In this document: piece by piece, positions 1 through 10,122 of the stretch
How positions within the stretch are numbered: position 1 is the stretch's first letter
How the letters are laid out: each line of letters opens with the position of its first letter
DNA from: an uncultured Gammaproteobacteria bacterium
Lineage (GTDB): Bacteria; Pseudomonadota; Gammaproteobacteria; Pseudomonadales; Pseudohongiellaceae
Reading direction: 5' to 3'
NCBI GenBank assembly: GCA_903853385.1
Contig: CAINTJ010000027.1
Coordinates: 62,001 to 126,000 of the forward strand
DNA length: 64,000 bases
Program-made: the position numbers and the translations under genes
Notes under the pieces: model-generated
The model's input: the letters and a program-made list of their open reading frames with translations, nothing else
Told to the model about the DNA's origin: nothing
The model's database searches: none

Positions 1-553
1 GTTCATTCAGCAGCCTCAGCACTTTGAGTCCGGCAATGCGGGCAGCGGCACGCGTCGCTTGCCGCTGCGACTCGTCAAAATAGGCCGGCACCGTGATGAC
101 CACACCATCAAGTTCTCCACCGGATTCGGTTTGCGCGCGCTCCGCCAGGCTTTGCAGAATATCGGCAGCCACCTGCACGGGCGAGACCGGACCTGCCACT
201 GTTTCGATACGTACCATGCCTTCCTGTGCGGACGCGTCCAGCACATAGGGCAGTTGATAAGTGATATCGGCGCGACTTCTGCCCAGCAAACGTTTGGAAG
301 AAGTAATGATGGTGGCATCCGCCACAGGTGACATCGCATCACTACCCACTACGTGGCTGCCGTCAGCGCGGTATTGCACGACTGATGGCAGCAAGCGCTG
401 GCCATGTACATCGGCAATCACTTCTGCCTTGCCCTCTCTCGCCACCGCTACCAATGAATTGGTGGTGCCAAGATCAATGCCGGCAGCACGCTTGCGGCGG
501 ATAACCTGGCGGGCACGACCCAGGCCGGGTTCTGCAATCGTGAAAAGCACCAT
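1..553 (-). CDS. hscA: Fe-S cluster assembly Hsp70 chaperone HscA (N-terminal part, cut by window edge)
   Basis: Specialised Hsp70 (Hsc66) that uses ATP to help IscU hand its Fe-S cluster to target proteins, working with HscB in the cytosol. Only the first 184 codons are present; the rest lies left of base 1. The product starts [10 protein letters not shown] and has the Hsp70 phosphate-binding motif GIDLGTTNS at about residues 25-33, followed by [16 protein letters not shown], both typical of HscA. The ATG at 551-553 is three bases from the hscB stop, so the two are probably translationally coupled. It is the most distal visible gene of the isc operon. The HscA call rests on the N-terminus and on the context. 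Confidence 0.95.
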   Translation of the reverse strand, partial: MVLFTIAEPGLGRARQVIRRKRAAGIDLGTTNSLVAVAREGKAEVIADVHGQRLLPSVVQYRADGSHVVGSDAMSPVADATIITSSKRLLGRSRADITYQLPYVLDASAQEGMVRIETVAGPVSPVQVAADILQSLAERAQTESGGELDGVVITVPAYFDESQRQATRAAARIAGLKVLRLLNE

Positions 554-556
554 GGT

Positions 557-1081
557 TCAGTTATCCAGCCAACGATCTTCGAGATGATTGAGTTCTTCCT
601 GCAACTTGTGCAGAAATTGCAATTTTTGCAGACACAGGTGCGCATTGCACCAGTCGTGTTTGGCAATTCCGGCTTCGATCAGCTGCCAATGCTGCAGCAT
701 CAAAGCATCAACTGTCTGGCGCAAGCGGGCAAAGGCGTTTTCATCCCGCTTCTCACCCAGACGTTCCAGCTCTTCGCGCAATTCCAATTGCTGCAACAGA
801 AACCCGGGTTCCAGTTTGCCCACAACCACCTCACCTGATTCACAGATGCGCAGTGCAAGCAGGTGTTCAACCCGCCGCAGCGGATGTTTGAGAATGCTGT
901 AGGCATCATTGAGCAAACTGGTGTGTTGCATGGCCTGCATTTTTTCGGATTCTGAAGCATTCACGAAGCGGTCGGGATGCCAGACCGCCTGACGCTTGTG
1001 GTACTGCTCATCCAGCAGCACCCTGTCCAGCTGACAGCCGGCCGGCATGCCCAGGACTGCAAACAAATCGGTAACAGACAT
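557..1081 (-). CDS. hscB: Fe-S cluster assembly J-domain co-chaperone HscB
   Basis: J-domain protein (Hsc20) that brings IscU to HscA and stimulates the HscA ATPase. From the ATG at 1081 it has 174 codons, close to the 171 of E. coli HscB. The J-domain HPD motif is at residues 35-37 (VWHPDRF), and a helical IscU-binding C-terminal half follows. The frame stays open upstream to 1168, but the 29 extra residues would overlap the end of iscA and do not resemble HscB, so the MSVTDLFAVLG start is preferred. No strong Shine-Dalgarno sequence is visible. It lies between iscA and hscA in the standard isc order. Confidence 0.95.
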   Translation of the reverse strand: MSVTDLFAVLGMPAGCQLDRVLLDEQYHKRQAVWHPDRFVNASESEKMQAMQHTSLLNDAYSILKHPLRRVEHLLALRICESGEVVVGKLEPGFLLQQLELREELERLGEKRDENAFARLRQTVDALMLQHWQLIEAGIAKHDWCNAHLCLQKLQFLHKLQEELNHLEDRWLDN

Positions 1082-1137
1082 AGTGTGGGGAATTTCAGTA
1101 GCGGATTGGCATGGACTGCAGCTGGCTGGCCCCACCG

Positions 1138-1461
1138 TCAAACGGTGAAGCTTTCGCCGCAACCACATTCGCCTTTGATATTGGGATTGTGGAATTCAAA
1201 ACCTTCATTGAGGCCGGTCTTGACGAAATCCATCTCGGTGCCATCGAGATAAAGCAGGCTTTTCGGATCCACGATCACATTGATGCCGTGGTTGGCAAAA
1301 ACCTTGTCTTCAGCATTGAGCTCATCAACAAATTCCAACACATACGCCATGCCGGAACAGCCGGTAGTAGTGACGCCCACGCGGATGCCAACGCCTTTGC
1401 CGCGGGCAGCCATCTGGGAAGCGACATGTTTCGCTGCATTCTCAGTAAGTAAAATTGCCAT
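1138..1461 (-). CDS. iscA: Iron-sulfur cluster assembly protein IscA
   Basis: A-type Fe-S carrier that receives clusters from IscU and passes them mainly to [4Fe-4S] apoproteins. The 107-residue product has the three conserved cysteines, C35 (TTGCSGMAY) and C99/C101 (ECGCGESF), that bind iron or a cluster. Length and spacing are exactly those of the family. It sits 27 bp after iscU in the iscRSUA-hscBA order and should be transcribed from the IscR-controlled promoter upstream of iscR. Confidence 0.97.
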   Translation of the reverse strand: MAILLTENAAKHVASQMAARGKGVGIRVGVTTTGCSGMAYVLEFVDELNAEDKVFANHGINVIVDPKSLLYLDGTEMDFVKTGLNEGFEFHNPNIKGECGCGESFTV

Positions 1462-1488
1462 CGTGGTAGTCCTGTCTATGACTGGTAA

Positions 1489-1884
1489 TTATTGGGCTTT
1501 CGCCAGATCGCGTTTGTGTTTTACATCAGCGACTGCGGCCTTGATCGCGTCTTCAGCCAGCACCGAACAATGGATCTTCACCGGCGGCAGCCCGAGCTCT
1601 TCGGCAATTTCAGTGTTACGGATCTTGGCGGCATCATCAATGGAGCGACCCTTGACCCATTCCGTCAACAGCGAGCTGGAGGCGATCGCCGAGCCACAGC
1701 CATAAGTCTTGAACTTGGCATCTTCGATGATGCCGGCTGCGTTCACCTTGATCTGCAAGCGCATCACATCACCACAGGCCGGCGCGCCGACCATACCGGT
1801 ACCAACATTGGCATCGTTGTCATCGAGCTTGCCAACGTTGCGTGGATTCTCGTAGTGATCCAGTACTTTGCTTGAATATGCCAT
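1489..1884 (-). CDS. iscU: Fe-S cluster assembly scaffold IscU
   Basis: Scaffold on which IscS-derived sulfur and iron are built into [2Fe-2S] and [4Fe-4S] clusters. The 131-residue product has all expected ligands: C37 (PACGD), the conserved Asp39, C63 (YGCGSA) and C106 (IHCSV). The HscA-recognition motif LPPVK is at 99-103. Start and length match the family. It follows iscS by about 57 bp in the isc operon. Confidence 0.98.
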   Translation of the reverse strand: MAYSSKVLDHYENPRNVGKLDDNDANVGTGMVGAPACGDVMRLQIKVNAAGIIEDAKFKTYGCGSAIASSSLLTEWVKGRSIDDAAKIRNTEIAEELGLPPVKIHCSVLAEDAIKAAVADVKHKRDLAKAQ

Positions 1885-1941
1885 CTTGATTGCCTCATTA
1901 CTGCTTTTAACTGGTTATTTCGTTTTCATATTGTGACGCGA

Positions 1942-3153
1942 CTAATGGGCGGCCCACTGGACTTTGGTAAAATCCACGCCGTCCTTGTACATATCCCACA
2001 GCGGCGACAGTTCGCGCAATTTGTTGACGGCATCATGGAGACGGCCGATAGCGTGATCAATGTCCGCTTCGGTGGTGAAGCGGCCAATCGAGAAGCGCAA
2101 GGAGCTGTGGGCAAGTTCATCGTTAAGCCCCAGGGCTCTCAGCACATAGGACGGCTCGAGACTGGCAGAGGTACAGGCGGAGCCGGAGCTCACAGCCAGA
2201 TCCTTGAGCGCCATGATCAGCGACTCACCTTCAACAAAATTGAAACTCACATTGAGATTGCCGGCAATGCGATGCTCAAGATCACCGTTCACATACACTT
2301 CCTCCAGATCCTTGAGTCCATTAAGCAAGCGGTCTCGCAGCGCTTTCACGCGCACGGCTTCTTCATGCATTTCAAGGCGGGCGATCCGGAACGCTTCACC
2401 CATGCCAACAATCTGGTGAGTGGGCAAGGTGCCGGAACGAAAACCGCGTTCATGACCACCACCGTGCATTTGTGCTTCCAGGCGTACGCGTGGTTTGCGA
2501 CGCACGAACAAGGCTCCTATGCCTTTCGGACCATAGGTTTTGTGGGCGGAAAACGACATCAAATCCACTTTCATGTCTTCGACATCAATATCCACTTTGC
2601 CGGTGCTCTGGGCCGCATCAACATGAAACAGCACTTTCTTTTCACGACAGATAGCGCCAATGGCCTTGATGTCATTGATGACACCAATCTCGTTGTTGAC
2701 GTGCATGATGCTGACCAGAATCGTGTCGGGCTGGATGGCAGCCGCCACTGCTTCCGGATGAATCAGGCCGTTTTTATCGGGTTCCAGATAAGTAACAGAA
2801 AAGCCTTCACGTTCCAGCTGGCGGCAACTATCCAGCACCGCCTTGTGTTCAATTTTGGAAGTGATGATGTGCTTGCCACGGGTTTGATAGAAATGCGCTG
2901 CGCCTTTGAGAGCCAGGTTGTCGGATTCAGTGGCACCGGAAGTCCACACGATTTCGCGCGGATCGCATTTGACCAGGTCCGCCACATGCTGGCGAGCCTG
3001 CTCGACGGCCTCTTCTGCTTTCCAGCCAAACACATGCGATCGTGAAGCCGGATTGCCGAAATTGCCTTCCATGCCCAGGCAGTCAATCATCACCTTGACG
3101 ACGCGAGGATCGACCGGGGTGGTGGCGGAGTAATCAAAATAAATCGGTAACAT
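1942..3153 (-). CDS. iscS: Cysteine desulfurase IscS
   Basis: PLP enzyme that converts L-cysteine to alanine and holds the sulfur as a persulfide. It supplies IscU and also thiolation pathways such as TusA and TtcA, whose genes lie near 36-37.5 kb. The PLP lysine is K205 ([10 protein letters not shown]). The mobile persulfide cysteine is C327 ([10 protein letters not shown]), in the long loop typical of group I (IscS) enzymes. Its 403 residues match the usual 404. It lies between iscR and iscU. Confidence 0.98.
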   Translation of the reverse strand: MLPIYFDYSATTPVDPRVVKVMIDCLGMEGNFGNPASRSHVFGWKAEEAVEQARQHVADLVKCDPREIVWTSGATESDNLALKGAAHFYQTRGKHIITSKIEHKAVLDSCRQLEREGFSVTYLEPDKNGLIHPEAVAAAIQPDTILVSIMHVNNEIGVINDIKAIGAICREKKVLFHVDAAQSTGKVDIDVEDMKVDLMSFSAHKTYGPKGIGALFVRRKPRVRLEAQMHGGGHERGFRSGTLPTHQIVGMGEAFRIARLEMHEEAVRVKALRDRLLNGLKDLEEVYVNGDLEHRIAGNLNVSFNFVEGESLIMALKDLAVSSGSACTSASLEPSYVLRALGLNDELAHSSLRFSIGRFTTEADIDHAIGRLHDAVNKLRELSPLWDMYKDGVDFTKVQWAAH

Positions 3154-3199
3154 GGCTTTGCTTCTTCGTCTGCTGGGATCAATGGTTCAGATAAATGGT

Positions 3200-3709
3200 T
3201 CAGATAGTAGACACGGCAATGGCATTGGGGTCGCGCCGGCGGGTTTCAAGTTGCTGCTGCTCCTTCTGCAAGGCGCGTTCACTCTGGTTCTGGGCTATCA
3301 GCACTATCTCCCGTTTCGACACCAGGTCGGCCAGCGAGATGTTGGTGAGAAAGTTGTGAATCTGGTCGCTGAGATCCTGCCACAGGTGATGGGTCAGGCA
3401 GGTTTCACCCAACTGGCAGTCGCCCTTGCCCAGGCAACGAGTGGTATCGAGCGATTCGCTCACCGCATCAATGATTTCGGCCACATGGATATCTTTTTCC
3501 GGGCGGGCCAAACGATAACCGCCGCCGGGGCCGCGCACGCTGCTGACCAGCTTGCGTTGACGTAATTTGGCAAACAACTGCTCAAGATAGGACAGCGAAA
3601 TGGCCTGACGATGGGATATTTCAGTCAGGTTGACCGGACCTTTGGAGGCATGGATGCTCAGATCCAGCATCGCGGTGACGGCATAACGTCCTTTGGTAGT
3701 CAGTCGCAT
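3200..3709 (-). CDS. iscR: Fe-S-responsive transcriptional regulator IscR
   Basis: Rrf2-family regulator that binds a [2Fe-2S] cluster. The holo form represses the isc operon; the apo form also acts at other promoters. The 169-residue product has an N-terminal winged helix (MRLTTKGRYAVTAMLDL) and the cluster ligands C92, C98, C104 and H107 in the order typical of IscR. It is the first gene of the isc operon, 46 bp upstream of iscS. Two tandem IscR-type boxes lie in its own promoter (3747-3794), consistent with autoregulation. Confidence 0.97.
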   Translation of the reverse strand: MRLTTKGRYAVTAMLDLSIHASKGPVNLTEISHRQAISLSYLEQLFAKLRQRKLVSSVRGPGGGYRLARPEKDIHVAEIIDAVSESLDTTRCLGKGDCQLGETCLTHHLWQDLSDQIHNFLTNISLADLVSKREIVLIAQNQSERALQKEQQQLETRRRDPNAIAVSTI

Positions 3710-3736
3710 GGCTGCGCCCTCTGGTTAAGTGGGCCT

Positions 3737-3765
3737 ATTTTGCCAAATCCTACTGTTTAACTCAA
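3737..3765 (-). promoter_or_regulatory. Putative sigma-70 promoter of iscR-iscSUA-hscBA
   Basis: On the minus strand a -35 element TTGAGT (3765-3760) is followed after exactly 17 bp by a -10 element CAAAAT (3742-3737). These lie 28 bp upstream of the iscR ATG. The -35 hexamer is inside the proximal IscR-like box, so bound IscR would block RNA polymerase. The promoter is inferred from sequence only. Confidence 0.6.
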
Positions 3766-3769
3766 GTAT
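3747..3769 (-). promoter_or_regulatory. Proximal IscR type 1 binding site
   Basis: Read on the minus strand the box begins ATACTTGAGTTAAACAGTAG. It matches most positions of the type 1 IscR consensus as I recall it (ATASYYGACT, RWWWY, AGTCRRSTAT). It overlaps the -35 hexamer of the iscR promoter. Confidence 0.65.
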
Positions 3770-3771
3770 TA

Positions 3772-3794
3772 ACTGTACTGATTTACTCAGGTAT
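3772..3794 (-). promoter_or_regulatory. Distal IscR type 1 binding site
   Basis: The minus strand begins ATACCTGAGTAAATCAGTAC. It is closely similar to the proximal box, 25 bp upstream of it, and touches the trmJ stop codon. The 25-bp spacing is about two and a half helical turns. Confidence 0.55.
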
Positions 3795-4600
3795 TACGAA
3801 TCGCTGGTATTGGTTGGGTTTTCCACCGGAAATTTACCCGCACGCAGGGCCTGTTCCGTGGCGGTGAGCATGCCGCGCAGGATACTGACTTCCATTTTAT
3901 CCAGTTGCAGACGTTGATACAGACGCCGTAACCGCAGCATCAGCGGGCGTTTGTACTGCGGTTTGTGAAAGTCGAGGCGGATCAGCACCGCTTCCAGATG
4001 TGTCAGGTAACGATCCAGCTCTTCGGCGGTGGCCGGCTCCTGATCCCAGGCCCCCCCGTCATCCAGCTTGTTACCATGCAGGGTTGCCGGTACGGGAAGC
4101 AACTGTGGCCGGGTGAGGGCGTACTTGCGTAATTCATAACAAAGCACCATCACCGCTGCGGCCAGATTCAGGGAACTGTAATCAGGATTGACCGGGATAT
4201 GAACGTGATAATGGCAACGGTGCAGCTCTGCATTGGTAAGGCCACTGATCTCGCGACCAAAAACCAGTGCTACTTGCTGAGGCGGCGGCATCGACAGCGC
4301 TTTGGCAGCACATTGTTCCGGGTCCAGCAGCGGAATTGGCATGGTGCGCAAGCGGGCACTGGTGCCAATCACGACATGACAATCCGCCACCGCCTCTTCC
4401 AAAGTATCAACCACCACGGCAGTTTCGAGCAGGCTGACGGCGGAAACCGCCATGCTGATGGCGTCTTGTGACGGCCACTGGCGTGGTTTGACCAGCACCA
4501 GCCGTGTCAGGCCCATGTTCATCATTGCCCGTGCAGCCGAGCCAATGTTGCCGGAGTGGGAGGTTTCGACCAGCACTATGCGTATGTTGGAAAAATTCAT
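3794..4600 (-). CDS. trmJ: tRNA (cytidine/uridine-2'-O)-methyltransferase TrmJ
   Basis: SPOUT-class methyltransferase that makes 2'-O-methyl at position 32 of the tRNA anticodon loop. The 268-residue product has the N-terminal TSHSGNIGSAARAM segment (13-26) and the knot motifs GREISGL (115-121) and DYSSLNLAAAV (140-150) that bind SAM. A C-terminal helical region follows. It is divergent from suhB, and its stop codon touches the distal IscR box. In Pseudomonas, cysE usually lies between trmJ and iscR; it is absent here. Confidence 0.93.
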   Translation of the reverse strand: MNFSNIRIVLVETSHSGNIGSAARAMMNMGLTRLVLVKPRQWPSQDAISMAVSAVSLLETAVVVDTLEEAVADCHVVIGTSARLRTMPIPLLDPEQCAAKALSMPPPQQVALVFGREISGLTNAELHRCHYHVHIPVNPDYSSLNLAAAVMVLCYELRKYALTRPQLLPVPATLHGNKLDDGGAWDQEPATAEELDRYLTHLEAVLIRLDFHKPQYKRPLMLRLRRLYQRLQLDKMEVSILRGMLTATEQALRAGKFPVENPTNTSDS

Positions 4601-4734
4601 CGTGGTATTTTCAGCAAATCAGCAGCGATGATGGTAAACAGCCTGCTGCGCATTTGCTATCATGGCGGCGCTTTACGCAAAACTGTGTAAAGGTTCTTCT
4701 ATCAACTTGAGCTGATCCCACCCGACTGCATTCC

Positions 4735-4740
4735 AAGGAG
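4735..4740 (+). promoter_or_regulatory. Ribosome binding site of suhB (supports a GTG start)
   Basis: AAGGAG ends five bases before the GTG at 4746. This good Shine-Dalgarno match supports GTG as the initiation codon. Confidence 0.8.
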
Positions 4741-4745
4741 CAATC

Positions 4746-5525
4746 GTGCATCCCATTGTCAATATCGCCCTGCGCGCAGCCCGCGAAGCTGCCACCGTCA
4801 TTGTGCAAGCCAATGCCCGCCCCGACCGCATCAAGATCAGCCAGAAAGGCAAGAACGACTACGTCACCGATGTCGACAAAACTGTCGAAGACATGCTGAT
4901 CGCCAGCCTGCGTAAAACCTACCCCGACCACAGCTTTTTGTGTGAAGAAAGCGGCCTGCAACAAGGCGCGGACAAGGATACCTTGTGGATCATCGACCCC
5001 ATCGATGGCACCCGCAATTTCATGATGGGTATTCCCCACTTCTGCATTTCCATCGCCTGTGTTCAGCGTGAAAAAATACAACATGCCATCATCGTCGACC
5101 CCATCCTCGGCGAAGAATTCACTGCCAGCAAAGGCAGCGGCGCCCAGCTCAACGGCAATCGCATCCGCGTCAGGAACCGTGCCGTGCTTGAGGGCGGCAC
5201 CATCAGCCTGAGCTGCGACGGTTTGCGTAATTTTGAAGCGATGATGGATTTGCAAAGCAAATTGAAAGAAGTGGCCGGCGGCTTGCGCTTTACCGGCTCC
5301 ACTGCGCTGGATCTGGCCTATGTCGCGGCCGGCCGGCTGGATGCCGGCTGGACTGCCGGCATAAACCCGTGGGATAGCGCCGCCGGCATCTTGCTGGTGC
5401 AGGAAGCCGGTGGCTTCGTCAGTGATTTGCAAGGCAATCCTGAATGCCTGCACAGTAACTCGCTGGTGTTCGGCAACCCGAAATGTTTCAAGTCGCTGCT
5501 GCAACTGGCATCCAGCAAGGTCTGA
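4746..5525 (+). CDS. suhB: Inositol-1-monophosphatase family protein SuhB
   Basis: Mg2+-dependent phosphatase of the inositol monophosphatase family; in E. coli SuhB also joins the rRNA antitermination complex. It starts at GTG with AAGGAG upstream. The N-terminus (MHPIVNIALRAAREA) aligns with E. coli SuhB. Metal-binding motifs are EES (67-69) and DPIDGTRNF (84-92), with GINPWDSAAG near the C-terminus. The length of 259 is normal. It is divergent from trmJ and converges with secF. Confidence 0.95.
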   Translation: MHPIVNIALRAAREAATVIVQANARPDRIKISQKGKNDYVTDVDKTVEDMLIASLRKTYPDHSFLCEESGLQQGADKDTLWIIDPIDGTRNFMMGIPHFCISIACVQREKIQHAIIVDPILGEEFTASKGSGAQLNGNRIRVRNRAVLEGGTISLSCDGLRNFEAMMDLQSKLKEVAGGLRFTGSTALDLAYVAAGRLDAGWTAGINPWDSAAGILLVQEAGGFVSDLQGNPECLHSNSLVFGNPKCFKSLLQLASSKV

Positions 5526-5561
5526 TCAGTGCACTATCGTTGAAGTAATTGCCTGGAGGTT

Positions 5562-5580
5562 GCCGACCCATCTGGTCGGC
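5562..5580. terminator. Hairpin between convergent suhB and secF
   Basis: Perfect 7-bp stem GCCGACC / GGTCGGC with a 5-base loop in the 60-bp spacer between the two gene ends. Neither strand has a clear U-tract, so it may be a transcript 3'-end structure rather than a classical intrinsic terminator. Confidence 0.4.
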
Positions 5581-5585
5581 TGCAT

Positions 5586-6542
5586 TCAGGGCATTGAATC
5601 CAGTTCTTCCTGCTTTTTGACCGGCACCACCAGGTCCAGCCTGCTGACATTCATGTACATCAGGATACTGGCCGCCACATAGATTGATGAGGTAGTGCCG
5701 AAAAACACTCCCACCAGCATCGCGGCCGAGAAACCCCGTACCACTTCACCGCCTACGAACAACAATGCCAGCAACACCAGCACGACCGTCAACGAGGTGA
5801 TGATCGATCGTGCCATGGTTTGGGTAATGGAAATATCGATGATTTCTGCCGGTTCCAGCCCGCGCAGCAAACGGAAATTCTCCCTGATACGATCAGCTAC
5901 CACGATGGTGTCGTTGAGCGAATACCCGATCACGGCCAATACCGCTGCCAACACCGTGAGATCAAAATTCATGCGGGTCAAGGCAAAGAATCCCAGGGTA
6001 AGGATCGTGTCATGCGCCAGTGATACCACTGCGCCTACCGAGAATTTGAACTGGAAGCGGAATGCGATGTACAGCATGATCATGAACAATGACAACAGCC
6101 CGCCCAGCACGCCCAGTTCTTTCATTTCCTGTCCGACTTGCGAACTGACGAAAGAGCTGCTGGTAATTGTCACATCCAGCTTGGTGGCCGCCTTGAGCAC
6201 TTCCACTACCTTGGTGGCGGTCCCTTTCGACAGATCTTCGTTGGAACTGCCTTTGGCAACCGCTTCCCCGCTATCCTGCACCCGGATCATCACATCCTGA
6301 TCATCGCCGACATTCACAACTTCATGGTTCGGAAAACCATTGGTAGTCAACGTAGACCGAATTTCGTCCAGCGAAGGCACGCCTGAATAATGCAGCGACA
6401 CTTGTGTGCCACCAGTGAAATCCAGCCCGTAATTGAGGCCACGCACCATCAACAAAATCAACGCCATCAGCACCAGCGCACCGGAAATACAGGCCGCAAT
6501 ATGCCGATAACGCATGAAAGGAATGGAAGAAATATTACTCAT
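5586..6542 (-). CDS. secF: Protein translocase subunit SecF
   Basis: Inner-membrane RND-type subunit that with SecD uses proton-motive force to help pull preproteins through SecYEG. The 318-residue product has TM1 at about residues 16-38, a periplasmic domain (LDFTGGTQVSL start), and a C-terminal block of five TM helices including the GYSLNDTIVVADRIREN segment conserved in SecF. It is the last gene of the tgt-yajC-secD-secF operon, 31 bp after secD. Confidence 0.97.
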   Translation of the reverse strand: MSNISSIPFMRYRHIAACISGALVLMALILLMVRGLNYGLDFTGGTQVSLHYSGVPSLDEIRSTLTTNGFPNHEVVNVGDDQDVMIRVQDSGEAVAKGSSNEDLSKGTATKVVEVLKAATKLDVTITSSSFVSSQVGQEMKELGVLGGLLSLFMIMLYIAFRFQFKFSVGAVVSLAHDTILTLGFFALTRMNFDLTVLAAVLAVIGYSLNDTIVVADRIRENFRLLRGLEPAEIIDISITQTMARSIITSLTVVLVLLALLFVGGEVVRGFSAAMLVGVFFGTTSSIYVAASILMYMNVSRLDLVVPVKKQEELDSMP

Positions 6543-6573
6543 GCTAACTCCGCTTGGTCAGACCCAGGCCTGA

Positions 6574-8460
6574 CTACTCATGTACCGCAGCATCGGCAAC
6601 CAGATGAATATTGGTGCCAATGGAAATTGATTTCACGTTGTTGCCACCGTACATCAGATTGATGATGGCCCTTGAATACATAATGGCAGTAAACATGGAT
6701 GTCAGGATGCCAAGCGTCAGTGTGACCGCAAAGCCCTTGACCGGGCCGGTGCCGATTGCGAACAGGATTACCGACACAATCAAGGTAGTGACGTTGGCAT
6801 CCACAATGGTGACAAAGGCTTTTTCATAACCGGCATTGATGGCGCGCGGGATGCTCATGCCATTCTCGATTTCTTCACGGATACGCGCAAAAATCAGCAC
6901 GTTGGCATCCACGGCTATGCCGAGCGTAAGCACGATGCCGGCGATGCCTGGCATGGTCAAGGTCCAGCCCACGAGGGACATGATGGCCATCATCAGCAAC
7001 AGGTTGCAGAACAACCCGATGATCGAGGCAAAGCCGCAAATACGGTAGTAACCGATCATGAACACCACCAGCAAGCCCAGGCCCAACAGCACGGATTTGA
7101 TGCCATTGTTGATGTTTTCCTGACCAAGGCTTGGCCCGATAGTGCTCTCTTCCACAAAATGCATGGGCGCCGCCAGTGCACCCGAGCGTATCAGCAACGA
7201 AAGGTCATTGGCTTCTGCATTGCCCAGCCCGGTGATACGGAATTGCCGACCCAACGCCGACTGGATGGTGGCAACACTGATGGCGCGCTCTTCCAGGGTT
7301 GGCTCGGATGTCGTCACCAGCGTACCGTCCGCTTGCGCCTTGGTCACGCTGCGGGTTTTGGTTTCGCGCAAAATGATGGCCATGCTCTTGCCGACACTTA
7401 CGCGAGTGACATCATTCAGCCGTTTGGCTCCGGCAGAATCCAGCGTGATGTTCACTTGCGGCGTACTGGTCTGTGAATCAATTGATGCCTGGGCGCCGGT
7501 CACACTGCTGCCTTCCATGATGACATCCTGGACCACTTTGTAATGCCGGCCCTGGTATTCATAATCCAGGGTAGTGCCGGGAGCGGCCCCGCTGTCAGCC
7601 ACCAGATGGAACTGCAAGGTTGCCACTGCGCTGATAAGGTCTTTGGCACGGGTAGTGTCCTGGATGCCAGGCAATTCGATGATGATGCGGTTGGCACCCA
7701 ACTGCTGGATCTTCGGCTCCTTGACACCGAGTTCGTTGACCCTGGATCGCAAGGTGGTAAGGTTTTGCTGGACCGCATATTTCTGCAGTTCCAGCACGCT
7801 GGCCGGCGACATCGAATATTGCAGGACAAAATCATCGCCGCTTTCGGTGGTCCCCATCACCAGATCAAATTTTGATTTCAGCTTGCTGATGGCAGCAGAT
7901 CGCGTCGCAGCATCCAGGAAACGGATGTTGATACGCTTTTGGCTATCCAGTGTAATCGGCGGGCGGTAACGGATTTTTTCATCTCGCAACACGTTGCGCA
8001 TCGAGGCAATGGTATCGGTCAGCTGTTTGGTAATCGCCTCATCCATGTCGACTTCCATCAGGAAGTGAACGCCACCCTGCAAATCCAGACCATAGGCCAT
8101 CGGGCCGGCATGCAATCTAACCAGCCACGCCGGCGTGGTCGCTGCCAAATTGAGGGCCACAATGTAATTTTTCGGCAATTTGAAATTCACAACTTGCTGC
8201 GCCCTGCTCTGCTGGTTCTGATCATGCAGACGAATCAGCGCGACACCGTTTTTTTCAATTACTGCCCCGAAGAAATCAATGCCATCTTCCTTGAGTGCCG
8301 CTGTGGCCAGGTCCAGCGCAGGCTGATCCATGACCCCGTTGTCATGCGAAATCTGGATCGCCGGATCGGCTTTGTAGAAATTGGGTGCGGCGTAAATCGC
8401 AGACAACACTGCGATCACGATCAGGAAAATGTTTTTCCAGAGCGGGTACTTGTTCAGCAT
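6574..8460 (-). CDS. secD: Protein translocase subunit SecD
   Basis: Partner of SecF in proton-driven preprotein export. The 628-residue product has one N-terminal TM helix (8-26), the GLDLQGGVHFLMEVD motif that opens the large periplasmic P1 domain, and a C-terminal bundle of TM helices with LGIAVDANVLIFARIREE. Length agrees with E. coli SecD (615). It lies between yajC and secF in the usual order. Confidence 0.97.
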   Translation of the reverse strand: MLNKYPLWKNIFLIVIAVLSAIYAAPNFYKADPAIQISHDNGVMDQPALDLATAALKEDGIDFFGAVIEKNGVALIRLHDQNQQSRAQQVVNFKLPKNYIVALNLAATTPAWLVRLHAGPMAYGLDLQGGVHFLMEVDMDEAITKQLTDTIASMRNVLRDEKIRYRPPITLDSQKRINIRFLDAATRSAAISKLKSKFDLVMGTTESGDDFVLQYSMSPASVLELQKYAVQQNLTTLRSRVNELGVKEPKIQQLGANRIIIELPGIQDTTRAKDLISAVATLQFHLVADSGAAPGTTLDYEYQGRHYKVVQDVIMEGSSVTGAQASIDSQTSTPQVNITLDSAGAKRLNDVTRVSVGKSMAIILRETKTRSVTKAQADGTLVTTSEPTLEERAISVATIQSALGRQFRITGLGNAEANDLSLLIRSGALAAPMHFVEESTIGPSLGQENINNGIKSVLLGLGLLVVFMIGYYRICGFASIIGLFCNLLLMMAIMSLVGWTLTMPGIAGIVLTLGIAVDANVLIFARIREEIENGMSIPRAINAGYEKAFVTIVDANVTTLIVSVILFAIGTGPVKGFAVTLTLGILTSMFTAIMYSRAIINLMYGGNNVKSISIGTNIHLVADAAVHE

Positions 8461-8488
8461 GGGAAGAGTCCGGGGTTGCTGTTCGAGA

Positions 8489-8824
8489 TCAGATGGATTT
8501 GAGAGTGCCTTTGGGCAATACCGCTGCCACTGAAGATTTCTGCATTTTCAGCTCAAGATTGTCGGATACCTGCAAACCCACATACAAATCATCCACCTTG
8601 GTGATACGGCCAAGAATGCCGCTGTTGGTAATGACTTCATCACCCTTGCTGAGAGTGGAGAGCAGGCTTTTATGCTCATTGGCGCGTTTGGACTGCGGGC
8701 GCCAGATCATGAAATAGAAGATTACACCAAAGCCGGCCACCATCAGATAGGTGTACATGGGTGAAGGTGCGGCGGCCGCATCAGTTGTAGTCTGGGCCAG
8801 TGCTGAGCTTATAAAGAAGTTCAT
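8489..8824 (-). CDS. yajC: Sec translocon accessory subunit YajC
   Basis: Small inner-membrane protein associated with SecDF. From the ATG at 8824 it has 111 residues: MNFFISSALAQ, one TM helix at about 24-41 (MYTYLMVAGFGVIFYFMIW), and a cytoplasmic segment with RPQSKRANEH and GDEVITNSGILGRI. The frame is open to 8980, but that extension overlaps the end of tgt and is not YajC-like. It is 28 bp upstream of secD. Confidence 0.96.
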   Translation of the reverse strand: MNFFISSALAQTTTDAAAAPSPMYTYLMVAGFGVIFYFMIWRPQSKRANEHKSLLSTLSKGDEVITNSGILGRITKVDDLYVGLQVSDNLELKMQKSSVAAVLPKGTLKSI

Positions 8825-8903
8825 GGGATTACCTAAAGTTCTGGAAAAATTATCGTTATTTTCGACTTTCTGCAGCCGCTTTGCTGGCAACAGGGATGTG
8901 GCT

Positions 8904-10031
<1,128 letters not shown>

Positions 10032-10122
10032 TTAGATGGAACCGGACCCGGGCAGTGAATGGGCAGCCACAGGCACCCGCTCACTGCCGGCCATTCACAC
10101 AATTGATTAACAATACCCGGAA

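Noticed and set aside
1082-1168. N-terminal extension of hscB
   Set aside because: Would overlap iscA and has no similarity to HscB; the ATG at 1081 gives the normal length.
1933-3045. 370-codon open frame antisense to iscS
   Set aside because: The shadow of iscS; no recognisable domain, and long antisense frames are common here.
4611-5504. 297-codon open frame antisense to suhB
   Set aside because: Overlaps a gene with full active-site motifs and a good ribosome binding site; the antisense product looks random.
10051-10088. 8-bp inverted repeat GGCAGTGA/TCACTGCC between tgt and mdh
   Set aside because: Short stem, 22-base loop and no U-tract; too weak to call a terminator or regulatory site.
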